Made by a program: the position numbers and the translations under genes
Shown: positions 10,225 through 20,302 of the stretch, piece after piece
Layout of the letters: every line of letters begins with the position of its first letter
How positions within the stretch are numbered: the stretch's first letter is position 1
From: Pelagibacterales bacterium SAG-MED20
GTDB taxonomy: Bacteria; Pseudomonadota; Alphaproteobacteria; Pelagibacterales; Pelagibacteraceae
Length of the DNA: 64,000 bases
Assembly (NCBI GenBank): GCA_014653975.1
Contig: JACWDR010000001.1
Span: 180,944-244,943, forward strand
Direction of reading: 5' to 3'
The notes under the pieces: model-generated
Told to the model about the DNA's origin: nothing
What the model saw: only the letters and a program-made list of their open reading frames with translations
Database searches by the model: none

Positions 10225-12546
10225 TTATTCTTTTCTTCTTGAATTTAAATAACCAAATATTATTAGTAATAAAATTGCTATCGGATAAATAACTCTTTTA
10301 TTTGGCCTATCTGAATTCTCAATCTTAAATTCACTTATATGGTCACCTATTTCAAACCCACTTTTTTTAGCTTTTCCATTCCATTGTAAAGTATCTACAA
10401 CTATTTTATCATTTTCTTTTGTTAAATTAATTCCATATTCTTCCAGACTAAATTCAGCTTCAAAACTATTTTTATTGATTACAAATAATTTATATCTCTC
10501 ACCATAAGGACTTGGCCGAGTAACTTTAAATCGTACTTCTTTATTAGGATCTAATCTATTTAAATGAATCTTATTAATATCTTGATAATTATATTTTGGG
10601 TAAAATTTATTTAGGACAAATTCAGGTGACAGTAAAGAAATAGAAATTAATAAAAAAATTATTATTTCATACCATCTTAATCTATTGATAAACCAACCTT
10701 GAGTTGCCGATGTAAAAACTAAAATTCCTACTAAAGATGTAACAATTACAACTAATGCATGCCAAATATTCTCCACACCTATTAATAATAGTTCGTGATT
10801 AAACAAAAAAACAATTGGAAGTATCCCAGTTCTCAGACTATACCAAAAAGCCTGTAAACCAGTTCTAAGAGGATCACCTCCCGATATAGCTGCTGCTGCA
10901 TATGAAGCTAGACCAACAGGAGGTGTTACATCAGCCATTAAACCAAAATAAAAAACAAATAAATGAACCGCTATAAGTGGAAAAATAAATCCAGATGCAT
11001 TTCCAACATCTACTAAAACTGTTGCCATTAGGGACGCTACAACGACATAGTTTGCTGTTGTTGGTAATCCCATTCCTAACAATAAGCATAAAATTATTGT
11101 TAAGAATAATAAGATAGAAACATTGTCTTTAGCTATAGATTCAATAACTATAATTAAGTTTGTACTTAGCCCTGTAGAACCAACTGCTCCTACAATTATC
11201 CCTGCTGTTGCAATTGCTATTCCTACACCAACCATATTTAAAGCGCCTTTTTCAAACCCAGTTATAGTTTGATTAAACCAAGCTTTTACTGCTTCTTTTA
11301 AATTAGGGTTTTTAATTGATATGTTAATTAAGTTTACAAAAATCAATGCAATGGTTGCATAAAATATAGAATAGGAAGCTGTAAATCTTAGATATACAAG
11401 CATGTATATCAAAACAAAAATAGGTATTAAAAAGTGAAGACCTGATAAAAATGTTCTTTTTAGATTCGGAACATCTGCATCATCCATACCTTTTAGGTTA
11501 AGCTTCAAAGCTTCAAGATGTGAAATATAAAAAAGTGCTACATAAGAAATAATTGCTGGTAGAAATGCATGTTTAACAATCTCAAAATAAGTAACTCCAA
11601 TAAAGCTTGCCATAACAAAGGCCGCTGCGCCCATGACTGGTGGCATTAATTGTCCATTTACCGAAGATGATACCTCTATTGCTCCAGCTTTTTCTTTTGA
11701 AAAACCAGTTTTTTTCATAATTGGAATTGTAAAAGTTCCAGTTGTAACAGTATTTGCAATTGAAGATCCTGATATTAGACCTGTCATTCCAGAACCCAAA
11801 ATTGCTGCTTTAGCCGGTCCTCCTCTCATTTTTCCAACCATAGCAAAAGCTAAATCTAAAAAATATTTACCACCACCAGCAGTTTCTAAAAGTGCGCCAA
11901 ATAAAACAAACAAAAAAATAAAGTCTACAGAAACACCTATAGGAATTCCAAATATAGCTTCTTGATCAAGCCACTGAAAACCTACTAACCTATTTAATGA
12001 AAGTCCACCGTGTGAAATTATTTCTGGTGCGTATCTTCCAAAATATGAAAATAATAAAAAACAAATAGCAATAATGACTAAAGGTAACCCAATTGCTCTT
12101 CTTGTTGCCTCAAGTAATATTAAAATTCCACAACTTCCTATAATTAATTCTACTGGCAAATTAAAATTTTCACTTAATGAAATATTTAAAAGGACACCCC
12201 CTCTATCAACAAGTTGGTCGTAAAAAAAATAAATATAGAAACAAGAAAAAGCACCTACAAGGCTAATAAAAATATCAAATATAGAAATTTTTTTTCCTTT
12301 AAAAGTCGGATAAATCAAAAAAGCTAAAGTCAAAGCAAATCCTAAATGAATTGCTCTAGCAGGAAGTCCCTTAAACATTCCAATGTTAAAAATAAAAGGA
12401 AAGGGTGATGCATACCAAAGCTGAAATAAAGACCAAATAATTGCAATCGCTGCAACTACTTTTAAATGTAGGCCAGTAAGATTTCTAGTTGGTGATAAAT
12501 CTTCACTGATCTTACTTTCAATTTTTTTATTAATACTTTGACTCAT
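10225..12546 (-). CDS. TRAP transporter fused 4TM/12TM permease (TAXI-associated) with C-terminal periplasmic domain
   Basis: 773 aa; DctM-like motifs (GMGLPTTANYVV, DVTPPVGLASYAAAAISGGDP); DUF3394-like tail. Confidence 0.9.
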   Translation of the reverse strand: MSQSINKKIESKISEDLSPTRNLTGLHLKVVAAIAIIWSLFQLWYASPFPFIFNIGMFKGLPARAIHLGFALTLAFLIYPTFKGKKISIFDIFISLVGAFSCFYIYFFYDQLVDRGGVLLNISLSENFNLPVELIIGSCGILILLEATRRAIGLPLVIIAICFLLFSYFGRYAPEIISHGGLSLNRLVGFQWLDQEAIFGIPIGVSVDFIFLFVLFGALLETAGGGKYFLDLAFAMVGKMRGGPAKAAILGSGMTGLISGSSIANTVTTGTFTIPIMKKTGFSKEKAGAIEVSSSVNGQLMPPVMGAAAFVMASFIGVTYFEIVKHAFLPAIISYVALFYISHLEALKLNLKGMDDADVPNLKRTFLSGLHFLIPIFVLIYMLVYLRFTASYSIFYATIALIFVNLINISIKNPNLKEAVKAWFNQTITGFEKGALNMVGVGIAIATAGIIVGAVGSTGLSTNLIIVIESIAKDNVSILLFLTIILCLLLGMGLPTTANYVVVASLMATVLVDVGNASGFIFPLIAVHLFVFYFGLMADVTPPVGLASYAAAAISGGDPLRTGLQAFWYSLRTGILPIVFLFNHELLLIGVENIWHALVVIVTSLVGILVFTSATQGWFINRLRWYEIIIFLLISISLLSPEFVLNKFYPKYNYQDINKIHLNRLDPNKEVRFKVTRPSPYGERYKLFVINKNSFEAEFSLEEYGINLTKENDKIVVDTLQWNGKAKKSGFEIGDHISEFKIENSDRPNKRVIYPIAILLLIIFGYLNSRRKE

Positions 12547-12566
12547 TCTTAAAAGTTACTCTATTA

Positions 12567-12604
12567 TAAAAAAAAGGCCCAATAAATATATCAGGCCTTT
12601 TTTA
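12567..12604 (-). terminator. Hairpin AAAAAAGGCC..GGCCTTTTTT between TAXI SBP and permease genes
   Basis: Inverted repeat flanked by A- and T-runs (bidirectional). Confidence 0.75.
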
Positions 12605-12623
12605 TTTAGTCTAAGTTATTGAA

Positions 12624-13628
12624 TTACATCAACCCAGCTTCTTTATAGTATCTCTTAGCACCTTCGTGTAATGGCGCTGATAAGCCATCAGCAATCATAT
12701 CTTCTTTTTTAAGTGAAGAGAAAGCAGGATGTTGTTTTTTGAAATCATCAAAGTTTTCAAATACTGCTTTTACTACTAAATAAACTAGATCAGCTTCAAC
12801 TGCGTTACTAGTTACAACAGTTGCTTTGACACCAAAAGTAGTGGCATCTTTTTTCTGACCTGTATAAGTTCCCTTAGGTATTACAGCTTTTGCATAATAA
12901 TCAGCACCACTAATTAATGCTTGAACCTCAGGGCCAGTTAAATTGATAGGAGATGCTTTAGCTGCGCAAGTTGCTGCTTGCTCCATTGCACCATTTGGAA
13001 ATCCCACCGAATAACCAAAAGCATCAATTTTACCGTCACACAAAGCTTTTACTTGCTCAGATGAAGTTAATTCCGTAGTTGATTTAAAGAAACTGTTATC
13101 AACTCCTTTTGCTTTCATAAGCTCTTCCATAGTTCCTCTTTGGCCAGAACCAGGGTTACCAATGTTCACAACCTTTCCTTTTAAGCCAGAAAAATCTTTA
13201 ATCTTTGCTTTTTTTCTTGCCCAAATTTGAAAAGGCTCATTATGTACTGAAAAAACAGCTCTTAAACCTTTATACTGTTTTCCTTCCCATTTACTTGAGC
13301 CATTGACAGCATGATATTGCCAGTCAGACTGAGCTACACCAAATTGAAATTCGCCAGCAGCGATTTGACCAATATTATAGTTTGATCCACCAGTTGAAGG
13401 TGCAGTACATCTATAAGCTTTGTCTATACCCTTTTTTCTTCCATGTTCTTTAGCAATTGCTGATTTATGTAGCATTTTGCAAATTGCGTTACCAGTTTGG
13501 AAATATACTCCAGTTGGTCCGCCTGTTCCTATCGTAAAGAACTCCGCAGATTTTGCAACACTCATAAAAGATAAAGATGCTACAAATATTAGTAGAGCAC
13601 TTGATAGAGATGTTATTATTTTTTTCAT
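12624..13628 (-). CDS. TAXI-family TRAP transporter solute-binding protein
   Basis: 334 aa; signal peptide then FFTIGTGGPTGVYFQTGNAIC. Confidence 0.93.
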   Translation of the reverse strand: MKKIITSLSSALLIFVASLSFMSVAKSAEFFTIGTGGPTGVYFQTGNAICKMLHKSAIAKEHGRKKGIDKAYRCTAPSTGGSNYNIGQIAAGEFQFGVAQSDWQYHAVNGSSKWEGKQYKGLRAVFSVHNEPFQIWARKKAKIKDFSGLKGKVVNIGNPGSGQRGTMEELMKAKGVDNSFFKSTTELTSSEQVKALCDGKIDAFGYSVGFPNGAMEQAATCAAKASPINLTGPEVQALISGADYYAKAVIPKGTYTGQKKDATTFGVKATVVTSNAVEADLVYLVVKAVFENFDDFKKQHPAFSSLKKEDMIADGLSAPLHEGAKRYYKEAGLM

Positions 13629-13700
13629 TTTCTCTCCTCTAAGTCGTTATTTTTATTAATTAAATTAAACAGTAATTAAGGAGTTATGTATAGCGAGTAT

Positions 13701-14927
13701 TTATGTTGATGTTGACCATTTTTTTAACTTGTCCACACCTTCAACGATCTTGGGTGCAAACTTTAAAATTAAACTCTTATCAATTTCTTGTTTATTCTTG
13801 ATCTGCATCATAAATTTTTGCCCATCAAAATCAGTAAAACTTAATCTTGCTAGCATCTTTTTTTTATCAAATCCAAAATCTGATCCTGGTAATAATGCTA
13901 CTCCCGTTTCTTTTAAAATATTGTCACACATTTCTGCAGATGTATTAAATTTTTTGTTCAAAAATTCTGGCATAAGGTAAAATCCTCCTTGAGGTTTATT
14001 TATTAAAACTTTGTTTGATTTTAAGTTTTCATAAACATAATTGCCTACTGCTTTAAGAATATTTTTAGAACGATCTATATATTCACTATGATCACTTTTA
14101 TAAGCAGTAATTGCAGCATATTGAATTGGGGCACTGACAGCTGAAAAAGTTTCACTAGCTAGCACATTAATTGAGTCTCTTAAAATATTTAAAGAGTCTG
14201 GAATTATAAAATAACCTAATCTCCAACCACCAGCTCCACACCATTTGCTTAAGCCTGTACTAATGATTGTTTTTTCAGGACAAAAACTAGAAATAGATTT
14301 GAATCCCTTCTCAAAGCTCAACTCAGAATAAATTTCGTCTGATAAAATAATAAGGTTATGTTTTTTTGTAATCTCACTAATTTCTTCTAAATTTTTACAA
14401 ACTTGTCCTGATGGATTATTTGGTGAATTCAAAAATAATAGGTAGTTTTTATTTTTATCTTTTAAAATAATTTCTTCAATTTCTGTTCCTGTGGGAAACC
14501 AATTGTTTTCTCTTTTTGTTTGTATCGCTTGAATTTTGTTTCTTCCAATAATTGCTTGCGGAGCATAAGAAACCCAACTTGGTACTGGCAATATTATTTC
14601 TCCATCAAACAAAACATGTAATAAAAACATAAGTTCTTTTGAACCTGGGCCAATAATTACATTTTTAGATTTATAACTATAACCTTTTTTAATTGATGCA
14701 AATTTTGCAACAGTTTCTCTAAGTTCCTTAAGTCCTTGTATTGGTAGATATTTATTTTGATAAGCATTATCTTTTAATGCTTCAACAATATCATTTGGTA
14801 TTTGGAATGGCGATTGGCCAAAACCAAATCTAAATATCTTTTTGCCTTTATCTTCTAGCTCTGCAGAAATTTCATTAATTTTCAAAGTAGAAGATTGTTC
14901 TAAACCTTTAATTATATTTTTTAACAT
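13701..14927 (-). CDS. PLP-dependent aminotransferase, class I/II
   Basis: NSPNNPSGQVC, SDEIYSEL, STGLSKWCGAGGWRLGY. Confidence 0.9.
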   Translation of the reverse strand: MLKNIIKGLEQSSTLKINEISAELEDKGKKIFRFGFGQSPFQIPNDIVEALKDNAYQNKYLPIQGLKELRETVAKFASIKKGYSYKSKNVIIGPGSKELMFLLHVLFDGEIILPVPSWVSYAPQAIIGRNKIQAIQTKRENNWFPTGTEIEEIILKDKNKNYLLFLNSPNNPSGQVCKNLEEISEITKKHNLIILSDEIYSELSFEKGFKSISSFCPEKTIISTGLSKWCGAGGWRLGYFIIPDSLNILRDSINVLASETFSAVSAPIQYAAITAYKSDHSEYIDRSKNILKAVGNYVYENLKSNKVLINKPQGGFYLMPEFLNKKFNTSAEMCDNILKETGVALLPGSDFGFDKKKMLARLSFTDFDGQKFMMQIKNKQEIDKSLILKFAPKIVEGVDKLKKWSTST

Positions 14928-16889
14928 TTAATAATTTAATTCTTTCAAATTTTTATACTGCTCTAAAATCTGTGAGTTTGCTAGAGCTTCTTTATTTTTA
15001 ATTATATTTCCCTCTATTGTATTTTTTACAGCTAATTCAACTATTTTTCCATTTTTAGTTCTTGGTATATCATCAACTACGATAATTTTAGATGGAACAT
15101 GTTTTGGAGATGCATTTTTTCTAATTTGAATTTTAATTTTTTTAAATAAATTTTCATTGAATTTATTTTTTGATTTTAAAACTATAAACAAAACAATTCT
15201 AATATCATTATCCCATGCTTGGCCAACAACAATGGATTCTTTAACTTCTTTAAATTTTTCTACTTCAGAATATATTTCAGCAGTTCCCAGTCTTACACCT
15301 CCAGGGTTAAGGGTCGTGTCTGATCTGCCATGAATAACAAAACCACCACTTTTTTTTATTTCTGCATAATCACCATGGTGCCATATATTTGAAAAATTAT
15401 TAAAATATGCACTTTTAAATTTAATGTCATTTTTATCTTTCCAAAATTTTAAAGGCATAGACGGAAAAGGATTCTTACAAACTAATTCTCCTTTTTTATT
15501 TTTTAAAGGTTTTCCTTTCTGATTAAAAATATCAACATCTAGACCTAATCCTTTATTTTGTATTTCTCCTAAAATTACTGGTTGGTATAAATTTCCTAAA
15601 ACAAAACAGGAAACAATGTCTGTGCCTCCTGATATAGAAGACAGATGAACATTTTTTTTTATATTCTCATAGACATATTTAAACCCATCATTTGATAGTG
15701 GAGATCCTGTAGAACAAATTGTTCTTAGCTTTGGCAAACTATATTTATATTTTAAACTAGGTCTAGATTTGCGAAGAGTGTCAATATATTTTGCACTGAT
15801 ACCAAACAATGTAATTTTTTCTTTTTGAGCAATTTTTAACAACAAGTCTTCTTTTTTGTACATAGGTGAACCATCAAATAAAACAATAGATGCCTTGGAC
15901 GCTAAGGCACTTATCAACCAGTTCCACATCATCCATCCACAAGTGGTAAAATAAAAAACGTTGTCTCCACTTTTGATATCACAATGAAGTTGATGTTCTT
16001 TTTTATGTTGAAGCAAAACTCCTCCACTCCTATGACATATACATTTTGGTTTTCCAGTAGTTCCACTTGAATACAAAATTATAAGCTCTTGTTCAAAATC
16101 AAACTTTGGAAACAGAGACTTTTGTGTCTCTATTTTGATTAATTCACTCCATTTAAATACCTTTACTTTTTTATATTTATATCTACTAAACGTTTTTTTT
16201 TCTCCTGGGTAATTCACAACAACAACATGTTTAATAGAAGGTATTGCTTTTAAAATTTGAGGAACTCTTACTAAAACATTTATTGTTTTTCCATTATAAA
16301 AATATTTATCTATTACAAATAAAACCTTAGGATTAATTTGTGAAAAACGTTCTATTACACCTTTAATACCAAAATCTGGTGAACAGGATGACCATATTGC
16401 TCCTAGAGTAGAAGATGATAAAAATGCTTCAACTGCCTCTATAGAATTAGGCAAATAAGCCGCAACTCTATCTTTTTTTTTAATCTTAATACTTTTTAAA
16501 AATTTAGATACTTTGTTTACGTTATCATTTAATTCTCGCCAGCTTCTTTCTTCCCTAAAACCGTTCTCACTTATAAATGTTATGGCTTTGTCCTGATTGT
16601 TCTTCGAAAGAAGATTTTCAGCAAAGTTTAATTTTGAGTTTGGTAAAAATAAATTTTTGTAAAAAATTTTTGATTTTTTTGTTTTTATTTTACCCTTATG
16701 TCCTCTTGTCTCAGAAAAATCCCAAATAGAGCTCCAAAAATCTCCTGGATTATTAATGCTCCATTTTAAAATATTTTCAAACTTTTGATTAAATTTTTTA
16801 TTGAATTTCCCAGAAATAAACTCTTCATATTTATATAAAATAGAATTTTTTTTCTTTCTTAAAGAGGCTTCCCATAATTTTTTAGACAT
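14928..16889 (-). CDS. Acetoacetate-CoA ligase
   Basis: 653 aa; ILYSSGTTGKPKCICHRSGGVLLQH, ARTKNGK-type C-terminus, acetoacetyl-CoA synthetase N-terminus. Confidence 0.9.
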   Translation of the reverse strand: MSKKLWEASLRKKKNSILYKYEEFISGKFNKKFNQKFENILKWSINNPGDFWSSIWDFSETRGHKGKIKTKKSKIFYKNLFLPNSKLNFAENLLSKNNQDKAITFISENGFREERSWRELNDNVNKVSKFLKSIKIKKKDRVAAYLPNSIEAVEAFLSSSTLGAIWSSCSPDFGIKGVIERFSQINPKVLFVIDKYFYNGKTINVLVRVPQILKAIPSIKHVVVVNYPGEKKTFSRYKYKKVKVFKWSELIKIETQKSLFPKFDFEQELIILYSSGTTGKPKCICHRSGGVLLQHKKEHQLHCDIKSGDNVFYFTTCGWMMWNWLISALASKASIVLFDGSPMYKKEDLLLKIAQKEKITLFGISAKYIDTLRKSRPSLKYKYSLPKLRTICSTGSPLSNDGFKYVYENIKKNVHLSSISGGTDIVSCFVLGNLYQPVILGEIQNKGLGLDVDIFNQKGKPLKNKKGELVCKNPFPSMPLKFWKDKNDIKFKSAYFNNFSNIWHHGDYAEIKKSGGFVIHGRSDTTLNPGGVRLGTAEIYSEVEKFKEVKESIVVGQAWDNDIRIVLFIVLKSKNKFNENLFKKIKIQIRKNASPKHVPSKIIVVDDIPRTKNGKIVELAVKNTIEGNIIKNKEALANSQILEQYKNLKELNY

Positions 16890-17063
16890 AATTTAGCTTT
16901 AAATTATTAATACAGAATTATTGAAATTATGATAACTTAATAAAAGTTATAAAAGATAAATGAGAACTTTTAACTGTACGATTCGGTCATGTTTTAACCC
17001 ATTTTTGTTCTTTATCAGTAACAATATGTTGTGGGGGAATAATTAAAGGTACCATTTATAGAA

Positions 17064-18200
17064 ATGCTTAAAAACAAAATCACTGCAGTTCTTGGTCCTA
17101 CAAATACAGGAAAAACTTTCCTTGCGATTGAAACTATGCTCTCGTTTGATTCTGGAATGATAGGTTTTCCTTTGAGACTGCTTGCAAGAGAAGTTTACGA
17201 TAAAATTATAAAAAAAATAAGTTTAGAAAAGGTTGCATTAATCACAGGAGAAGAAAAAATAATACCTGCTAATGCTAAATATTTTCTTTGTACTGTAGAG
17301 TCTATGCCTATCAATAAACATTTAGATTTTGTTGGAATAGATGAAATACAAATGTGTGCTGATCATGAAAGAGGTCATATCTTTACTGATAGATTATTAA
17401 ATCTTCGTGGAGATAAACTAACAATGTTTATGGGGTCAAGTACTATAAAAAGTATAATTAATAAACTAGATGAGGATACTGAGTTTATAAATAGAGATAG
17501 ACTCTCTAAACTTTCCTACGTTGGTCATAAAAAAATTTCTAGAATAAATAGAAAAACAGCAATAATTGCTTTTTCTACTGAAGAAGTTTATGCAATTGCT
17601 GAATTGGTAAGAAGACAGAAAGGTGGTGCAGCAATTGTTATGGGGTCACTAAGTCCCAAAACAAGAAATGCACAAGTTGAATTATATCAATCTGGCGATG
17701 TTGATTTTTTAGTAGCAACAGATGCGATTGGAATGGGAATAAATATGGATTTAGAAAATATCTTTTTTTCAAATCTAAAAAAATTTGATGGAAAAAAATT
17801 AAGACGACTTAACCTATCTGAAATAGGTCAAATTGCAGGGAGAGCTGGAAGATATTTAAATGATGGAAGCTTTGGAATAACAGGTGATTGTAAAGAGATT
17901 AATGCTGAAGATGTTGAATTAATTGAAAATCATAAATTTGAAGAAATTAAATTATTATTTTGGAGAAACTCCAATTTAAATTTTAATAATGCTTTAAGTT
18001 TAATAAAATCACTTGAAGAAAAACCTAATAAAGAATGGTTAAGAAAAATACATGAATGTGAAGATGAAAAAGTTTTAAAATATTTTTTAAAAGATATGGA
18101 AAGCCACAATATTAAAGATAAAAAAGAAACATTAAAACTGCTTTGGGAATGTTGTCAAATACCAGATTTTGTGAAAAAAAACCTATGGCAACCATATTGA
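17064..18200 (+). CDS. SUV3-like DExH helicase, N-terminal part (frameshifted)
   Basis: GPTNTGKTFLA Walker A, DEIQMCAD, GQIAGRAGRY; terminates early after A8 tract at 18174-18181. Confidence 0.9.
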   Translation: MLKNKITAVLGPTNTGKTFLAIETMLSFDSGMIGFPLRLLAREVYDKIIKKISLEKVALITGEEKIIPANAKYFLCTVESMPINKHLDFVGIDEIQMCADHERGHIFTDRLLNLRGDKLTMFMGSSTIKSIINKLDEDTEFINRDRLSKLSYVGHKKISRINRKTAIIAFSTEEVYAIAELVRRQKGGAAIVMGSLSPKTRNAQVELYQSGDVDFLVATDAIGMGINMDLENIFFSNLKKFDGKKLRRLNLSEIGQIAGRAGRYLNDGSFGITGDCKEINAEDVELIENHKFEEIKLLFWRNSNLNFNNALSLIKSLEEKPNKEWLRKIHECEDEKVLKYFLKDMESHNIKDKKETLKLLWECCQIPDFVKKNLWQPY

Positions 18201-18261
18201 GGTAGTTAGTAAGGTTTTTAGTTTTTTAAATGCAAATGATGGTAAAATTACTGACGATTAC

Positions 18262-19545
18262 ATGCGATTGCAATTGATGAAATTAGATAAATTAGAGGGA
18301 AATGTTGATTCTTTATCAAATAGAATTGCAAATGTAAGAACTTGGTCATATGTTTCAAATAAAATTAATTGGGTTGAAAATCAAAGTTATTGGATTGAAA
18401 AAACTAAATTATTAGAAGATAAGCTATCAGATAGATTGCATGAAGAGCTCACAAAAACATTTATTGATAAGAGAGCGAGCATTCTGGCAAGAGGACTAAA
18501 ACAAGATATGGATTTTAAAACTGAAATAATGGAAGATGACAAAGTAATAATAGACAAACAGTTTATAGGTAATTTAAAAGGCTTAAGGTTTGAGATGGAT
18601 TTAAAAGTTGGTGCTCTCGAAACTGACATCAAATCATTAAAAAAAGCAGCGAGACAAACTGTAGGTCCAGAACTTAAAAAGAGAGTTCAATTAATTATTG
18701 ATACTGGTTTAATAGAAATAAAAAATGATTTCAAAATTTATTGGAAAAATTTTCCTATTGCTAAATTAGAAGCTGGCAAGGATTATTTAAATCCTGAACT
18801 ATTTTTAATAGTAGATGATATATTAGAGAATAATGACAAACAGAGATTATCTGACTTTGTTGAAAAGTGGATTAAAGAAAAAATTAACACTATATTAAAT
18901 AGTTTGATCAACTTAAAAGATTTAAAGGAAAGCAACTCATCAATTAAAGCACTGGCTTATCAGCTTTATGAAAATAATGGTGTTATCAAAAGAGAGAATG
19001 TAGTCGATTATTTAAAGAACCTCGCACAAGAAGAAAGAAAAATCTTAAGAGATCTGGGTGTAAAATTTGGAAGATATCATGTTTTTTTATTTAAATTATT
19101 AAAGCCAGAAGCAGTTTCATTAAGAATATTATTGTGGAAAAATTATCATCAGAAATACTTTGACTTAACACCACCTACCTTTGGTCTTAATTTTTTAGAT
19201 AATAAAGACCAAAAAAATAAAAATTTTATGCTTCTTTGTGGTTTTGAAAACTTTGATAATCTGTTTGTTAGAATAGATATTTTAGAGAGATTATTTGTAC
19301 TGATTATCAATTCAAATCCTGATAAAGATAAGGAAATTAAACTAATCCCAGAAATGTTAAATTTACTTGGTTGTAACAAAGAAAATTTTAAAAAATTAAT
19401 TGAAAAAATGAATTATAAAACTTTTGAAAAGGAAAATAACACTTATTTTAAGTATCAACCTAAAAGAAAAGTTAAAAAAATTTTAAAAAAGATAGACCCT
19501 ACAAACAACCCTTTTAAAGTTTTAAAAAATTTAAATTTCACTTAA
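18262..19545 (+). CDS. SUV3-like helicase, C-terminal part (+1 frame, open from 18181)
   Basis: Frame +1 from 18181 reads TYGNHIEVVSKVFSFLNANDGKITDDYMRLQLMKLDKLEGNVDSLSNRIANVRTW, continuing the helicase C-terminal region without a stop. Confidence 0.85.
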   Translation: MRLQLMKLDKLEGNVDSLSNRIANVRTWSYVSNKINWVENQSYWIEKTKLLEDKLSDRLHEELTKTFIDKRASILARGLKQDMDFKTEIMEDDKVIIDKQFIGNLKGLRFEMDLKVGALETDIKSLKKAARQTVGPELKKRVQLIIDTGLIEIKNDFKIYWKNFPIAKLEAGKDYLNPELFLIVDDILENNDKQRLSDFVEKWIKEKINTILNSLINLKDLKESNSSIKALAYQLYENNGVIKRENVVDYLKNLAQEERKILRDLGVKFGRYHVFLFKLLKPEAVSLRILLWKNYHQKYFDLTPPTFGLNFLDNKDQKNKNFMLLCGFENFDNLFVRIDILERLFVLIINSNPDKDKEIKLIPEMLNLLGCNKENFKKLIEKMNYKTFEKENNTYFKYQPKRKVKKILKKIDPTNNPFKVLKNLNFT

Positions 19546-19979
19546 TGATTAATTTTTTTAAAGATAGAGATAAAGTCAAAAATGAAAATAGTAATGAAGA
19601 ATCTTTTATGAAAATTGCTTCTTTACTGATACATGCAGCAAAAATAGATGAAAATTATACAGAAGTTGAAAAAGAGATAATTGAAAAGACTATGATTAAG
19701 CTTGGAGCAAATACTTCAAATATAGATAAAATAATGTCAGATGCGACAATTATTGAGAAAAATTCAAATCAAATATTAAATTTTACTAAAGAAATTAAAA
19801 CTATGCCTGAAGTTGATAAAATTAAAATCATTGAATCTCTTTGGAAAATTATTTATTCAAATAATAATGCTGATATATACGAAACAAATTTAATGAGAAG
19901 ATTAGCTGGATTATTATACGTAGATTCTAATACGATAGGAAATTTAAAAGAAAAAATAAAAAAAGAGTTAATTAAATGA
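19545..19979 (+). CDS. TerB-like domain protein
   Basis: 144 aa acidic helical pattern: [32 protein letters not shown]. Confidence 0.7.
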   Translation: MINFFKDRDKVKNENSNEESFMKIASLLIHAAKIDENYTEVEKEIIEKTMIKLGANTSNIDKIMSDATIIEKNSNQILNFTKEIKTMPEVDKIKIIESLWKIIYSNNNADIYETNLMRRLAGLLYVDSNTIGNLKEKIKKELIK

Positions 19980-20302
19980 CTTATCTAGTTAATGAAAAAT
20001 GTATTAAATGTAAACATACTACTTGTGTTGAGGTTTGCCCAGTTGATTGTTTTTATGAAGGAAAAAATATGCTTGTAATTAAACCTGATGAGTGTATAGA
20101 TTGTGGCGTTTGTGAGCCTGAGTGTCCTGTCGATGCCATAGTTGCTGATACTGAAAGTGGAAGTGAGAAATGGTTAGAAATGAATACAAAATACTCAGAA
20201 ATCTGGCCAAACATAAGTGAAAAAAAAGATCCTCCAGAAGATCATAAGAAATACACAAATGAAGAAAATAAGCACGACAAATATTTTAAAGAAAATCTTT
20301 AA
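19976..20302 (+). CDS. fdxA: Seven-iron ferredoxin
   Basis: [21 protein letters not shown] and [16 protein letters not shown]. Confidence 0.95.
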   Translation: MTYLVNEKCIKCKHTTCVEVCPVDCFYEGKNMLVIKPDECIDCGVCEPECPVDAIVADTESGSEKWLEMNTKYSEIWPNISEKKDPPEDHKKYTNEENKHDKYFKENL

